Positions 32,182 through 58,758 are shown, counted from the first letter of the stretch. The stretch is DNA of 64,000 bases from Trametopsis cervina (GCA_022385755.1 MU278348.1:2547470-2611469), one strand, 5' to 3'. Notes: generated by a model from the letters alone, not told the origin. Program-made: numbers and translations.

Positions 32182-33985
32182 ACCATGGAGTGTTATAGAC
32201 GGAGCGATGAAGGAGGGGACAGGCGGAGTACGGCGGTCCAGACGCGATAATGTCTATTGCACGGATGGTGATGGTTCTCGAAAGGATTCGGCAAACACGG
32301 TTCGAGTCTGCAGTGACGCGACGCGCGACACACGTGACAGCGGATCTTGCCGGTTTAACTTTGGAGAGCTGGATTCCCACGCTCTTCGATTACACGGTAA
32401 AATCCGCGAACTTCAAGCTCGTCCGCGGACCACTCCTTTTTGCAACACCTTTCTGCGTACTTGCTGGTATTCAACGAACCGCTCCACTCGCGTTTGCTTA
32501 CAGAATTGAATCTGCAGTTTATCATCAGTGATGATACTTGACGGGACCACCACATGAGCCGGATTATGCGCCACCTTACCTGACTCTTACCTGACGGCTA
32601 CAACCCCTCACAGCGTAGAACTCGTGAAAGATAAGACATAGAACCTTCTTTGCATACGCCCATCTACTGAACAAACCTACACATTGGAGTATAGGTTCAA
32701 CCAAGCTTCTTGCCGTTGGCCGTGAAATGCGGAGCGCATAAGGAGACCCTGTACAGGTGAAGAAGTGAAGCTCAATAGCAAAGTTTAGGCATACCGAGTA
32801 TCACCGTTATCGCACCCGGACGACTGCCTTCCCTTCCATAAAGCTTCTCCGCATGCACGTGAAAGCATATAGCGAAGCCCTCGGTCGCAGTTGCACTTAC
32901 CTACGTCAGGTACGTACTACACCTTCTATGCCGTCCGTTTCTGAGCTAGATAACGTGGGACTTTGCGGATTTAGCAAGCAGCTTATGGCCGTATCGCATC
33001 CAGCCGTTGCAAAAGCTGACCTGACGAGCGTCATGTCCACTCCCAAGCACGCAGTCTGCTGGTGAACAAACCTCAGACTGCTCTGCGTCATCAATCCATA
33101 CACGACCAAGCGTACAGCACTGACTAAGGAGGAATATAAAGCCTCTCATTCGACGCTCTGTAGACGCTCTGTCCACAGACACCTCGGTTGCCCGTCCAAG
33201 CCTACATATGACTGCTGTGCTGGATTATCTTTCCTGAGGTACGCAACCGAGCGGCTCAAAGGTGCGTCCCAGTCCATTGATCCGTCTCTGACACCCAACG
33301 GATCTCTCGACGACTGGTTGCGGTACCAACACTGCGTTTCGAATATTTGATCGTGCCCAGAGGCGGGGAGTGGCCCGCCGGACCGCCCGTCCTCATCTCA
33401 CCCATCTTTACACCCGCGCTCGTTACAAATTCGACGATCAGCAAGAACTAGCAAGGCCTGTTTTGATTGATTAAGAAACCCTGTACGCTAAGGCTAAGGT
33501 CATGGACTTGATTCCCCAAATACTGGTACTGCGACCGCTAGTTTGATTCGACGGATCCAAGAGGAAGAAGGAGGAGGGACGCGCTCTCTAAGCTACACAG
33601 ACGCCAATTGCCTATTGACGACGATAAATATAATGCTCCAATAAAGACAACGAAAAAATGAGATGAAACGACATAAAATTAGGCGGCAGCGACGCGGAGG
33701 CAAAACAAAACGACGGTGATGGGACGGCGAGCGACGGGGGGTAGTTATGACGGATTGGGCTTGATCTTGACATACATACAGTATCGTGGGTGGTGAGCTT
33801 GAAGGAGGGAACGTACGCGTGCTGTTGTGGGCTGTGATGCTGATATTGATTTGTTTGGTTGCGGGAAGGATGAGATGCGATTGCGTGTGTGGGGTATTAT
33901 AAATAACATTTTCCGTGTGCCTTGGGATCGTACAACGTGGTGTACAGTGATGTGCGATGTGCGGGGCACGGGGCGCGAGCATCGC
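32182..33985. other. Long gene-poor region
   Basis: About 1.8 kb without a supported gene. The left end is the SAP gene's promoter and the right end the 3' UTR of the MAP kinase. A plus-strand open frame at 32250-32531 lies in the promoter and lacks splice or family support. GC-rich tracts near 33340-33400 show no clear motif. Confidence 0.4.
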
Positions 33986-35658
<1,673 letters not shown>

Positions 35659-36891
35659 GGTGATATGTGGATAGGGAAAGGAGGGCTGGATAAATTAGCA
35701 AAGATGGGTCGAGACAGGAGACAAGAGAGTTGGTGGGAGGTGAGCAAAGTCGAGCGAAGAAATCGCCGGATAGTAGTATCGTTGCTTAGACGCTGTCAGA
35801 CGGATTGATGGGAGGAACGAGTACGATACATGTTTGAGTCCCTGATGGGCTATGCTGTGCACTACTACACCAATCTACCACGGTATGACAGACCCGTATA
35901 CATTCATGCATCTAATAGGCTGAAGATGGAGTAGAGAGAACAGATGTAGGTGATAGCCTCTCGTGAATGCCTACTATCCATGGCGCCGAGGTGAGTTTGA
36001 GAGCCATACCTTGACTGTTGCCTTGCATCTGCATCTACGAACGGTGGAGTTGGTGTTGAAGTGTTCAAGATACAACAACCCTGCGTATTGGGACATCGTT
36101 TACCTCTCGCGAACAGAAGCTAATGAGACTCTAATGAGCAGCTAATGGTCATGGGATCTGCAGGAGAACGTGCTCGGCCGGCGAGACGACTCATCCTATC
36201 CTCGAGTCGCAGACGGCCAGAACGGAGGCTGATTAAAATCGCGCAAGGCTCCGCGGTGTGCGGCTGTGCCATCTCGTTTCAGGCGCTGCAGCACTCGGGG
36301 ACCAGCCACGGGGCTCTCGGGGTGCCCCTTTGAGCAGACAAGGGGAGGAGGCTGCTGGCAACCGAAAGACAATGCACACTGCCAGGTAGGCGTACTCGGG
36401 CGGCAGAACAGGCTCTCGCGCAGCCACCTCTGAGTCGTGCCACAGCGCGTTTACTACGATGGCGGTATGGTTCCGACGAGCCCGACGCGTACCGCACTGC
36501 GCTACAGCTCGCGAGAGACAAACATCAGCACGTAGCAGATCCCTGGATGGAGGAGGCGACGGTAGGATCTGGCAGATGCTGGAGAAATGCAGGGCAGAGG
36601 CGGGCTCTGATTGGACGGGACGCAGAAATGGCTCAGCGTAACAACCCAGATCACGAGATCGGATCTGGAGCTATTGTCCTCTCCGCTCGTTTGGGCCCTC
36701 TGAAAAAGCGGACGCAAACGCATCCCGCCCTCACAGCCCTCTTTCTCTCCTCCCCTCTCCTTTCTCTCCGCCTCGCACAGCCAGCCTTTTTCTCCTTTTT
36801 GTCTCATATAAATCGCAGACTCGCAGGAGCGACAGTCACTCATTCCACCTTCTTACCCTTCTTACTTTTGCCCCGTCTTCTCCTGGTAGAG
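35659..36891. promoter_or_regulatory. Divergent region between MAPK and cupredoxin genes
   Basis: About 1.2 kb with no supported gene. CT-rich runs at 36720-36800 and the TATA box at 36807-36813 sit before the cupredoxin gene; runs of C and T are frequent near strong fungal starts. Confidence 0.45.
36807..36813 (+). promoter_or_regulatory. TATA box of the cupredoxin gene
   Basis: TATAAAT follows a long pyrimidine tract and lies 79 bases before the start codon, consistent with a highly expressed gene. Confidence 0.6.
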
Positions 36892-38257
36892 ATGTTCTTC
36901 CGTGCCATCCCGCTTATCTTGGCCTCTGCTGTCGCAGTTCAAGCTGCTATTCACGACATTACCGTCGGTGACTCCAACGGCGACACCATCTTTGCTCCTG
37001 AGGCGATCGTAAGTCGTTATCAGAATATATGAACTCAAGCGCGCATGCTCATTATCTCTCTTCTAGTTCGCCGACCCCGGTGACCAGGTCGTCTTCCACT
37101 TCCAGCAGAAGAACCACTCGGTGTCCCAGACATCCTTTGCTCAGCCATGCAACCTTAAAGACGGTGGCTTCGACTCTGGATTGTGAGTTGCAACCGTCAG
37201 GCATTCTAACTTCCATCTGGCTGACCCAATCTTTAGCCACCCTGTGCCCGCCAACCAGACCGACAACTTCCCCACTTTCACCGTCACAGTTAACGATGTG
37301 AGTTTGCTACCTCCTCACCCGAGTTAGCGCAATATTTACCCGTTATCGCAGACCACACCCGTCTGGGTGACATGCTTGCAGGGCGCCAACACTGCCGCGA
37401 GCCATTGTGGCAAGGGAATGGTCTTCTCTATCAACTGCCCTCCGGACGGCAGCCCGAACTCGTTTGCAAACTTCAAGGCCGCTGCCCTCGCTATCGGTGC
37501 CAGCCTGCAGGCCGGCGCGTCTGCTTCCTCAGCTGCTGCCTACCCTCCCGCCACCCCCGCGCCCACCGCCACCGAAGCATGGACCACCGCGGACTACGGC
37601 ACCGTGACCATCCCCGCCGCACCTAGCGTGTCCACCGTCACTGTCACTGTCACCGTCGCGCAATCCATCTGGACCACGACCTACGGCTCGTACCCCGGCT
37701 CGCCCGACCCTACCCCCGCTTCCCTCGAGGGTACCGTGCACAAGGTGACCGTCGGCGCCAACGGCGCTCTCGCGTACGACCCGCCATTCGTCATGGCGCA
37801 GCCCCGCGACATCATCCAGTTCGAGTTCCACCAGAAGAACCACACCTCGACCAAGTCCTCCTTCGCCGCCCCGTGTCTGCCCGCGCTCGCCGCAGACGGC
37901 ACGCCCTCGCTCGACTCAGGCTTCATGCCCGTCGGCGCGAACGACACCGTCTTCCCCACGTGGAACGTCACCGTCAATGACACCACCCCGATCTGGTTCT
38001 ACTGCAAGCAGACCGGACACTGTGGCAAGGGCATGGTCTTCGCCATCAACCCCGTCCAGGACTCGCTCCGCAACTTCAGCGCGTTCCAGGCGCTCGCCCA
38101 GACCCTCAACGGCACGAACGCCACCGGCTCCGCGTCGGCGCCCAACACGTCGTCGTCGTCGACGCCGAATGGCCAGAACAGCGGCGCGGGCTCCATCGCT
38201 ATCAACGCTGCTATCGGTCTCGGCTCGATCTTCGCGGCTGTCGCCCTCGCGCTCTGA
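36892..38257 (+). CDS. Extracellular tandem cupredoxin protein, GPI-anchored
   Basis: Secreted surface protein of 399 residues from four exons (36892-37008, 37067-37182, 37237-37297, 37352-38257). Signal peptide MFFRAIPLILASAVAVQA. Two cupredoxin (blue copper) domains in tandem. The first has HFQQKNHSVSQTSF, WVTCLQGANTAASHCGKGMV; the second FHQKNHTSTKSSFAAPC, WFYCKQTGHCGKGMVFAIN. Both keep the His, Cys, His and Met needed for a type 1 copper site (judged by motif). A Ser/Thr/Ala-rich linker with TVTVTVTVAQSIWTTTYGS separates them. The tail is Ser/Asn-rich and ends in a hydrophobic stretch (AAIGLGSIFAAVALAL) fitting a GPI signal. Such extracellular serine-rich cupredoxins are abundant in basidiomycetes; redox or binding roles at the wall are inference. 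Confidence 0.85.
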
Positions 38258-39045
38258 GCGTAGACGTACCCGGTTTCTCTCATTCTTGGGGTTTAGCGTA
38301 CGTGTCGCCTGTGATGATACCCACGACTACGGTCACACACTCCTTCCGACGGTCTGCTCGAGGCAGCCGCTGCAGAGGCCACTCCCTCCCCTCTCCCACA
38401 CCCACACCACCCGGCCATTGATTGGGCTTCATAATTTCATTCTAGACCTGTCGTACTAGAATGCGGGACATTTGTTTTTACGTTATTGCTTTTTACGACC
38501 TTCTCAGTGCTTGGACATTAACCTCGCGGACGTTACGTGCTTCCTTCATATTGTTCTATTCGTGTAGCCTAGGCTGTTGTGAGACGGAAAATGATCATAC
38601 GCTCACCAAATGCTCCTCCCGTGTGCTGAGTGCTGAGTGAATCTACGTGACGGGCCCATTTCGGAGCACTTATCGCGTCCATGAATTGGCGTTGCGCACC
38701 ACGCGCTTGTCGTGCCTTGTCGTCAGATGCGATATAGGGTTTCTAGATTACAACTGACACTCCGTTGCTATGTTCTCATGTCCACGAGACCGCGTCTGAG
38801 ATGACCTGACGCGCAGATGCGTCCCACGCGTGCACAACACGCACGATGTTGCTACTTACTGGATGCGAACAAGGATACGCAAGCACGGTCGTGAAGCTAC
38901 AAGATCAATGAAGGACAATATTAGAACAGGGGAGATACAGAGGCTGGGAGCTAGCTGGACAGACAAAGGGAGACAGGACGACAGCATGCAGGACGCACAA
39001 CATGACATGTACAGACACACATACAGCGCTATACACCGGTGCTCT
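38258..39045. other. Convergent intergenic region
   Basis: About 790 bases between the cupredoxin gene and the CBF5 gene. No gene supported; open frames are short and overlap coding frames of the neighbours. Confidence 0.4.
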
Positions 39046-40848
<1,803 letters not shown>

Positions 40849-41159
40849 GGTTGCTGCAGAGGAGGAGAAGACGTTGACCGACTCCGCTGTAAGCTCCTCG
40901 TGCAGTCGGCTGAACCAAAAACTGTGAGCAAATGTCGTGGGAAATTGTTTCCATCAAACAAGGGTAACCCGGCCCGCAAAACCGCACCGCCAAATTAGGA
41001 GTCCCCGACGCTTTTGAGCGCTTGTGAATGCGTGGGAGCCCGACGCGACTAACTGTATAGCACTTCATCCACGCGCCGAAATTATTAGGTTGCACACCGT
41101 CCCGCCCACCGTCAAGATCACTCTCTTCAAGCCTCCCGCCCCGCCTCCCATCCTTCACC
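40849..41159. promoter_or_regulatory. Shared promoter, CBF5 and eL22
   Basis: 311 bases separate the two start codons of a ribosome-assembly enzyme and a ribosomal protein. CT-rich sequence lies just before the eL22 start. Confidence 0.5.
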
Positions 41160-41718
41160 ATGGTTAGTCACCAGTACCGCTTTGCTGAGTTACCTTCTCA
41201 GTAGGCTTACGCTGGTTTTCCTTCTTTTCTCTTTTCATGTAGCCCAAGGCCGCCGCCGGAAAGACCGCTACCAAGCACAAGTTCGTCATCGACTACTCGC
41301 GCCCCGCGGGTGACGGTGTCTTCGACGGTGCTGCCTTCGAGAAGTACCTCCGCGACCGCATCAAGGTCGAGGGCAAGCCCGGTCAGCTTGGTGACAGCGT
41401 CAAGATCACTCGCAATGGTCAGTAGCTGTGTGATTCTGAGACTTCACCGAGATCTTACTCATACGGTGCTTCAATAGGTGACAAGGACCTTACCGTGACT
41501 TCGAACATCCCCCTGTCGAAGCGCTACCTCAAGTACCTCACCAAAAAGTTCCTCAAGAAGAACACCCTCCGTGACTGGATTCGCGTTGTTGCCTCGTCGA
41601 AGGACTCGTACCAGCTCCGCTTCTACAACATCCAGTACGTATTTTATCATCCAGACCTCCGTGATCCGGTAACTCATTGTGTTGTAGGACTGATGCTGCT
41701 GATGAGGAGGAGGACTAA
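41160..41718 (+). CDS. RPL22: 60S ribosomal protein eL22
   Basis: Component of the large ribosomal subunit. Four exons (41160-41162, 41243-41417, 41478-41634, 41688-41718) give 121 residues. Exon 1 encodes only the ATG; the intron begins right after it and exon 2 starts with [20 protein letters not shown]. Family landmarks are [40 protein letters not shown] and [20 protein letters not shown], then [20 protein letters not shown] and an acidic tail (TDAADEEED), as in eukaryotic eL22. Length matches. Introns are typical of fungal ribosomal protein genes. Confidence 0.95.
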
Positions 41719-41873
41719 GTTATCTACACTTATTCTTGCTGTCATCTCGTTGCGATGCATTATCGCTGTGTAGGCTAGTCTTTGCAATCTAAGTCATGTG
41801 GTTGCGCTCATACTATTCACGATGGACATATAAGTTGGATTAGATTTAATGTGTACTATTATCATATGCTGCT

Positions 41874-47344
<5,471 letters not shown>

Positions 47345-47908
47345 TTCAGATACTCAAAACTTCCGAATGAGCCCGGCTGTGTTATGCGGTCGTGTGAGGA
47401 TGGGTGTGTTCCTATTGCAGTTGAGATTGATTGTGGCTACGGCACGCCTTTCAGCGCCTTGTGATACTAGAACGACGAAGTCCTGTATCGATAATGTGAA
47501 GCGCAAGATGCATGACTTTGTGTGCTGAGTGAGATTTTGAGCAGGATATCTTGACTCACGACCCGGAATTGGGTGAGTTTGAGATACGGATCTCCGTAAG
47601 ATCAATTGATCTGTACCCAGTGGCCATCACCGAAGACAGGACGTGAATGAGGAATGAAAGCCAGTTCTGCAATCTGCTGCTTTTTCTTTGGTGGGAGAGT
47701 ATTATCAGAATCACACCTGACACTCTATCATTCTGTGCTCAAACAGCAAAATTACAGACAAGAAGTAAGTATCTAAATTACGAGTACAGGCAACTAGCTA
47801 TAGTGGAAGCGAGATGGTATCATAGTCCAGGTAAGTTACATATGCGACGACAGCTAATACATCAAAAGCGAGACAAAAAGTAACAAGCGCACACGTCTTC
47901 AATCTCTG
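47345..47908. promoter_or_regulatory. Intergenic, promoter of helicase and 3' end of INO80
   Basis: 564 bases with no supported gene. A short plus-strand frame at 47647 is unlikely to be real. Confidence 0.4.
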
Positions 47909-53583
<5,675 letters not shown>

Positions 53584-54378
53584 ATTGGCCACTGCGGCGG
53601 GACGGGGCAGACGACAGTGTGAAGAGAGGGAAACGTGTCAGAGCGAAGAGTGCAAGAATTGCTACGTCTTTCTCCGAGTTTGAGCTGGGCACTAGACGCC
53701 CACAGATGACAACGTTCAATTATCCTCGCGTGCAATTCTCTATGGCGTAGTGTCGGTATGGCGGGAGGATTAGGCGCACGAGCGAGGTCGACGACGAGCA
53801 GAGGTGGTTTGGCGACGTGTACGAGGACAAACGCGACGACGAGGTGGAAGGAAAGATGTTCTGGGCTGATGTAGGGCCGGCAAGCGGTGGAACGGCAGAG
53901 CCGCAATGACCCAGCTCGAAAGCTGTTCTCCATATTTCGTCTCGGTAACTTGCCATATATGGCATCGTGCTTCTTCGATACATCCCATCCCCGCCGTGAC
54001 ACTGTCACGTCCCGACGTTCTCGTCACTCCCGACCCTCTCGCCACGCCGTTTTGTCTTGCGGCGTACACACAACGTTTGTTGCGACCGACGGCGCACCAG
54101 GGCGACCCACTGGCGGAGCGTAACGAGCACAATTGTCTTCCGCAGGCCACACCAACGCTGATCAGCCTCAATCGCAATGTAAGCTCTGACACCGTGACAG
54201 CCGCTAGTTCAGTCAAGGCATGCTGCCACCATGTCCCAGCAGGCATGGGGTAGCGATTCAGGCCGGGGCAGACTCCCACCGCACATATGGGGATATTAAA
54301 CTTCTCTGTGGGACCCTATGATGAAACAATATAGCTATACGTATATCTACACTAATGTCGGACAACATTCCGCGCCCT
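53584..54378. promoter_or_regulatory. Promoter region of INO80
   Basis: 795 bases upstream of INO80 and downstream of the fumarase gene. No gene supported; minus-strand frames are not matched by a family. Confidence 0.4.
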
Positions 54379-56390
54379 CTACTCCTCATCGGGGTTCAGC
54401 ATCAGCTCAGGGCGAACCTTCTCGTCGAATTCTTCTGGCGTCAGGAAACCCAATGAAACAGTGGCCTCCTTCAGCGTCGTGCCTTCCTTGTGCGCCTTCT
54501 TCGCACACTTCGCAACATCTGCACACCAGCGTATGAGAAAAAGGCAACATCACAACGTTGCCACTGATACGTACTGTCATAGCCGAGATGGCTGTTGAGA
54601 ATAGTAGCCAACATAAGAGATTCATTTAGGAGCGTCTGGATTCTCTTTTCATTGGCCTGGATACCGACAACACAGTTCTTGGTGAATGACCGGGAGCCTG
54701 ACAATTAAGTAGTCAATAAACCAAATGCTACCCGAAACGAATGGTCGTACCATCGGCCAGGAGTCTGATGCTCTGCAGCACATTCTTGATAATAACGGGC
54801 TTGAAGACGTTCAACTAATTGTTGTCCAGTGAGAATCCAATTTCAGTTATATCGAACCAACCGAAGCTAACCTCAAAATGGCCACTCGCTCCAGCGACGC
54901 TCACTGTCGTTTGGTTTCCAATGACCTGAGCAGCAACCATGGTCAAAGCCTCACACTGCGTGGGGTTAACCTTTCCAGGCATGATACTGCTTCCCGGCTC
55001 ATTCTCGGGCAGGCTCAACTCGCCCAGCCCGCAACGAGGACCAGAGCCAAGGAAACGAATGTCGTTTGCAATCTTCATGAGCGAGCAAGCGATCACATTG
55101 AGGGCTCCGTGCGTCTCAACGAGGGCATCATGTGCAGCGAGCGCCTCGAACTTATTCGGAGCGGTCTTGAACTCGAGGCCGGTGATCTTCGAGATCTCAG
55201 CTGCAACCTTGACATCGAAGCCCTTCTTGGTGTTCAATCCCTGTGGTCGATGAGCAAACGGACGCATACATGCTGTATGATAGGGTCACTTACCGTTCCG
55301 ACTGCAGTACCACCTTGTGCCAGTAAGCTAAGCCGGGGCAATACATCTTCGATCCGAGCAATGCCGTTCGTCAGCTGCTGGACGTAGCCGCTAAACTCCT
55401 GACCAAGAGTCAACGGGGTAGCATCCTGAAGGTGAGTCCGGCCAATCTTGATAATATGATCGAACTCCTTGGCCTTCTTGTCCAATGCATCCCGGAGTTC
55501 CGTCAGAGCGGGGATGAGGGAATGGTGAAGTTCGGTAACAGCAGCGACATGCATAGCCGTTGGGAATCTGAATGAACATGGTATTTAGCATGAGAAAATC
55601 GTGGGCTCCGCGCATAACATACGTGTCGTTACTGCTCTGGCTCATGTTCACATGGTCATTGGGGTGCACGGGCTTTTTCGATCCAAGTTCACCCCCAAGT
55701 ATCTCAATAGCGCGGTTAGAAATGACCTGTCGCATACAGTGAGCTAACAAAAACCTCCGGGGGATCACGTTACACACCTCGTTCACGTTCATGTTACTCT
55801 GTGTGCCACTTCCGGTTTGGAAAACAACGAGGGGGAAGTGATCATATAGCTTGCCGGAAATGACTTCATCGGCAGCCTTTTGGATAGCTTCTCCGACCTT
55901 GGGGTCCAGCCCGTACGTGACATTTACGACAGAGGCAGCCTTCTTGAGCACACCGAAAGCCTTGATCAGAGGGGGTGGTAGCCGTTCAGTGGGTCCGCCA
56001 ATGTCAAAGTTCTGCAGAGACCTGCAGCAAGACGATCAATACAGATCTTAGGCCACATACAGCAGTAATACTCACCGTTGTGTTTGAGCACCCCAGTAAC
56101 GGTCTGCGGGAACCTGAAGCTCACCGAAAGTATCGCGTTCGCTACGGAATTTCTGTTCGGACTGGTGGGACATGGTGAGGGATGGTTCACAGAGTGCAGA
56201 GCTGGACGCCTTGCTTACCATCGTGATAACAGAAGAAGAGAACAGCCTGTGACCCAACGGTCTACGGGCACTCAGCTGCACACAAATACCAATTCCGGGC
56301 ACATATCACATGAGCTATGCTGTCATACTGGAACGACGAGAGGCGCCTTGGACTCACGAAGCGGGTGCGAGAGAGCCTGACTGCGGCCAT
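54379..56390 (-). CDS. FUM1: Fumarate hydratase (class II fumarase), mitochondrial form
   Basis: Converts fumarate to malate in the TCA cycle. The N-terminus [11 protein letters not shown] joins [19 protein letters not shown], an arginine-rich mitochondrial presequence. The class II core follows: [98 protein letters not shown], the signature [10 protein letters not shown], and a tail ending MLNPDEE. Exons run 56390-56358, 56275-56219, 56161 and onward. The 57-nt segment 56218-56162 has GT-AG ends but is open in frame and contains an in-frame ATG (56173). So a second start giving [16 protein letters not shown] without presequence is possible, which would suit the known dual location of fumarase. 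Head to head with PEX11. Confidence 0.95.
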
Positions 56391-56892
56391 GGCGAACGCA
56401 ACTTCTGTACGACAAGAAGGAGAGAGTGAGGAGGTGGGAGGAGGTGGCTATAGAACAACGTGGTGTACAGCGACGAGCTCAAATTCGCGTGCCATTGACG
56501 ATACAGCGGTATTAACCGGACACGACCCCGAGATCATCCGTTTGTCGCCGCGGTTCACTCGCGGTAGAGAGGTGGCCGCGTTCATGACTGGAGTAGACGA
56601 AGATGGTGGTCCTCTCGCTGCCCGACGCGTCGAGCTCGCGATACAGACCGAGTATGATGCATCTCCCAATAAACACGCGTCGAAGAATAACTACCGGTTC
56701 GCGGCCTTGGATATAATCATCGTGAAGCTGTCACTGTGCGGATATAGCGGGCCTGGCATGTGATTAGCGGGCTGCTCATTGGATGGGGAACATCTCAGCG
56801 ACTCCAGGAGACTCAGGCATAAAGCCGATCCCCACTCTCACTCGTCTCCTCACCTCTCATTCTCTGCCAGCAGCGTATAGGATCAAGACACA
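56391..56892. promoter_or_regulatory. Divergent promoter, fumarase and PEX11
   Basis: 502 bases between two start codons. No gene is supported here; the open frame on the plus strand crosses the fumarase promoter and has no family match. Confidence 0.45.
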
Positions 56893-57957
56893 ATGGCCAG
56901 CGTCGCACAACAAGTCGTGTTCCATCCCGCAGTCTCCCAATCCCTCAAAGTCTGGAGTACCACGCTTGGACGGGACAAAGTGCGCCTCAACGTGCCCTAC
57001 CGAGACTCCTACATGCTCATATTCCATCAATTCGCAGACATATCGTGCCGTGCAGTACTTCTCGCGCTTCCTTGCGTGGTATCTTCTTGCCCGAGGAAAC
57101 AAGATCGATGCTGCGAGATGGAATGCTCTGAAGAACCACCTTGCCTTGGGCAGAAAACGTACGTCGTGTGCCATAGTTATGTCCACTATCGATGCTGAAT
57201 TCTGACATCGGCTAGTGATGCGATTGGGCAAACCCATGGAACATCTCCAAGCGGCACTGAAAGCTGCTTCCGCCTCTGGCCATCCCGCTGAACAACTCAC
57301 CACCATTGGCAGGCAACTCGGTTATTTCGGATACCTGTTCCACGACGCGTTGGTCTGGGTACGTCCTCTCGACTTTCACAGCAGCACTAGGTACTAACGC
57401 CGCTTTAAAGGCCAACGCGGTGAAGTTCTTCAACCTCAAGCCCAGCACGGCGGCCCGAGTGGGCAAGCTCGCCAACCAGTTCTGGCTGGCTGGTATCCTC
57501 TTCAGTATCAGTTTCGGACTTCTCAAGGTAGGCAAGCAACAGCGCTTTCCAAGACGCAAATCTCATAAATATTTACAGTCGGGAAGATTGTCTACGGAGA
57601 TCAAAGACCTCCAAAGCTCCTCGGAGTGGTCTGAGAAGGGCCTCCAGCAGGAGCGTGATAACAAGATATGGACACTGCAGAGGTGCGTGCCATGCACAAC
57701 TGGATAGTTTCTCAAACATTGACCTAAATCTGAACAGCGCGACTGCGGACGTCCGATACCAGTTTATCATTGACCTGCTCGATGTTTGGATTCCCGCCAC
57801 CAACCTGGGCTTCGTGAACCTGAACGATGGTGTCCTTGGTATATTCGGGTACGTGAATCCTAAGCATTCTGTAGCGATAATACTGACAACTCCCTACAGA
57901 GTGATCTCATCCCTGATGGCCCTCCGTACTCAATGGATTTCTGTTGTTGGAAAGTAG
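56893..57957 (+). CDS. PEX11: Peroxisomal membrane protein Pex11
   Basis: Drives peroxisome elongation and division. Seven exons (56893-56979, 57038-57158, 57216-57358, 57411-57527, 57579-57682, 57738-57848, 57900-57957) give 246 residues, the usual length. MASVAQQVVFHPAVSQSLKV begins the protein, then the conserved TYRAVQYFSRFLAWYLLARG, an amphipathic stretch that bends membranes, LMRLGKPMEHLQAALKA, GRQLGYFGYLFHDALVWANA, a hydrophobic KLANQFWLAGILFSISFGLL, and the C-terminal LIDLLDVWIPATNLGF-type segment ending QWISVVGK. The frame is intact at each join. Confidence 0.92.
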
Positions 57958-58134
57958 GATAGTTTGGTCATCTATCAGCTCCATAAAGATAGTGTACTCT
58001 GTGTGTGGACGTGCTGGATATGCGCTGCGTGTAATGCTGTATGTATTGGAGTACCAATGAGATGTTGTTGCTTGTGTGTGACCTGAGGCAAGAGAACACC
58101 GGTCAGAGCTCCAGCCAACGAGAATTATGCAATG

Positions 58135-58547
58135 TCATGAAGGCTGGCGTGCTGCTTGTTGTTCGTTGCGTAGTCGGAGGTATTCCTGCCGGGCGATAGA
58201 CATAGGTCCTGGTCCCGTACTAAAGACGAGGGTGAGCAAGCCATTGGGCGAACAATGGCACGTGCCGGTCATAGCTGAATGAGTTCATGCAAACTTACAA
58301 TTCTAACATACACTCTTGCACCTGTTTATACTTGTCCTTACAAGCCCAGGCAACCGTCAGCGTCCGCCCTTCAGCACATTCCGCAAAAGCTGCATACATT
58401 CGTTCAGCCAGAAGATGTTGTCAGAGCCCCGGCTCAGAACCAGGGTAGAGGCTACTTACCTTTAACAACAGTATCGCATTCTTTGAGTGCCCTAGCTTTT
58501 GTCGCCTTCACCAGAGCATCCTCCTCCCGACGCGAGAGTGTTTCCAT
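58135..58547 (-). CDS. CMC1: COX assembly mitochondrial protein Cmc1 (twin Cx9C)
   Basis: Small intermembrane-space protein involved in copper delivery to and stabilisation of cytochrome c oxidase. Three exons (58547-58460, 58389-58299, 58219-58135) give 87 residues. METLSRREEDALVKATKARA is followed by twin cysteine motifs: CDTVVKAFAEC and CKDKYKQVQEC, each C-x9-C as needed for Mia40 import. Between them is the conserved EGRTLTVAWA. The tail is FTGPGPMSIARQEYLRLRNE. An upstream in-frame ATG at 58652 would add a long arginine-rich stretch not seen in the family, so the 58547 start is preferred. The gene is too small and split to be seen as a single open frame. Head to head with the lipoyl synthase gene. 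Confidence 0.88.
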
Positions 58548-58758
58548 TTCCGCGGTGCAAGCAGCTTGAGAGTACACAAGCGCCACACAACGCACCGACC
58601 GACCGATTTCGGCGATCAGGAACGGCGGGATCCCGCCAAATAGGCGCGTCACTTGCCTATTTGAGCATTTGCGCTCTTACCAAGACTCATATTACTACTC
58701 GCCAGGCGGATTACAGAGCACACTCCTCTCCTCACACCTACACGTAGTGGCACCAGGG
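58548..58758. promoter_or_regulatory. Shared promoter, CMC1 and lipoyl synthase
   Basis: Only 211 bases separate the two start codons of two mitochondrial genes. No separate gene fits here. Confidence 0.5.

Noticed and set aside
32250..32531. 93-residue plus-strand open frame upstream of the SAP gene
   Set aside because: It lies in the SAP promoter, has no splice support or recognisable domain, and two other frames overlap it.
53770..54279. 169-residue minus-strand frame between INO80 and fumarase
   Set aside because: Composition is basic and irregular, as in a shadow frame, and it has no recognisable motif.
58548..58652. Upstream CMC1 start at 58652
   Set aside because: It would add a long N-terminus absent from the family, and the METLSRREEDAL start gives the expected length.
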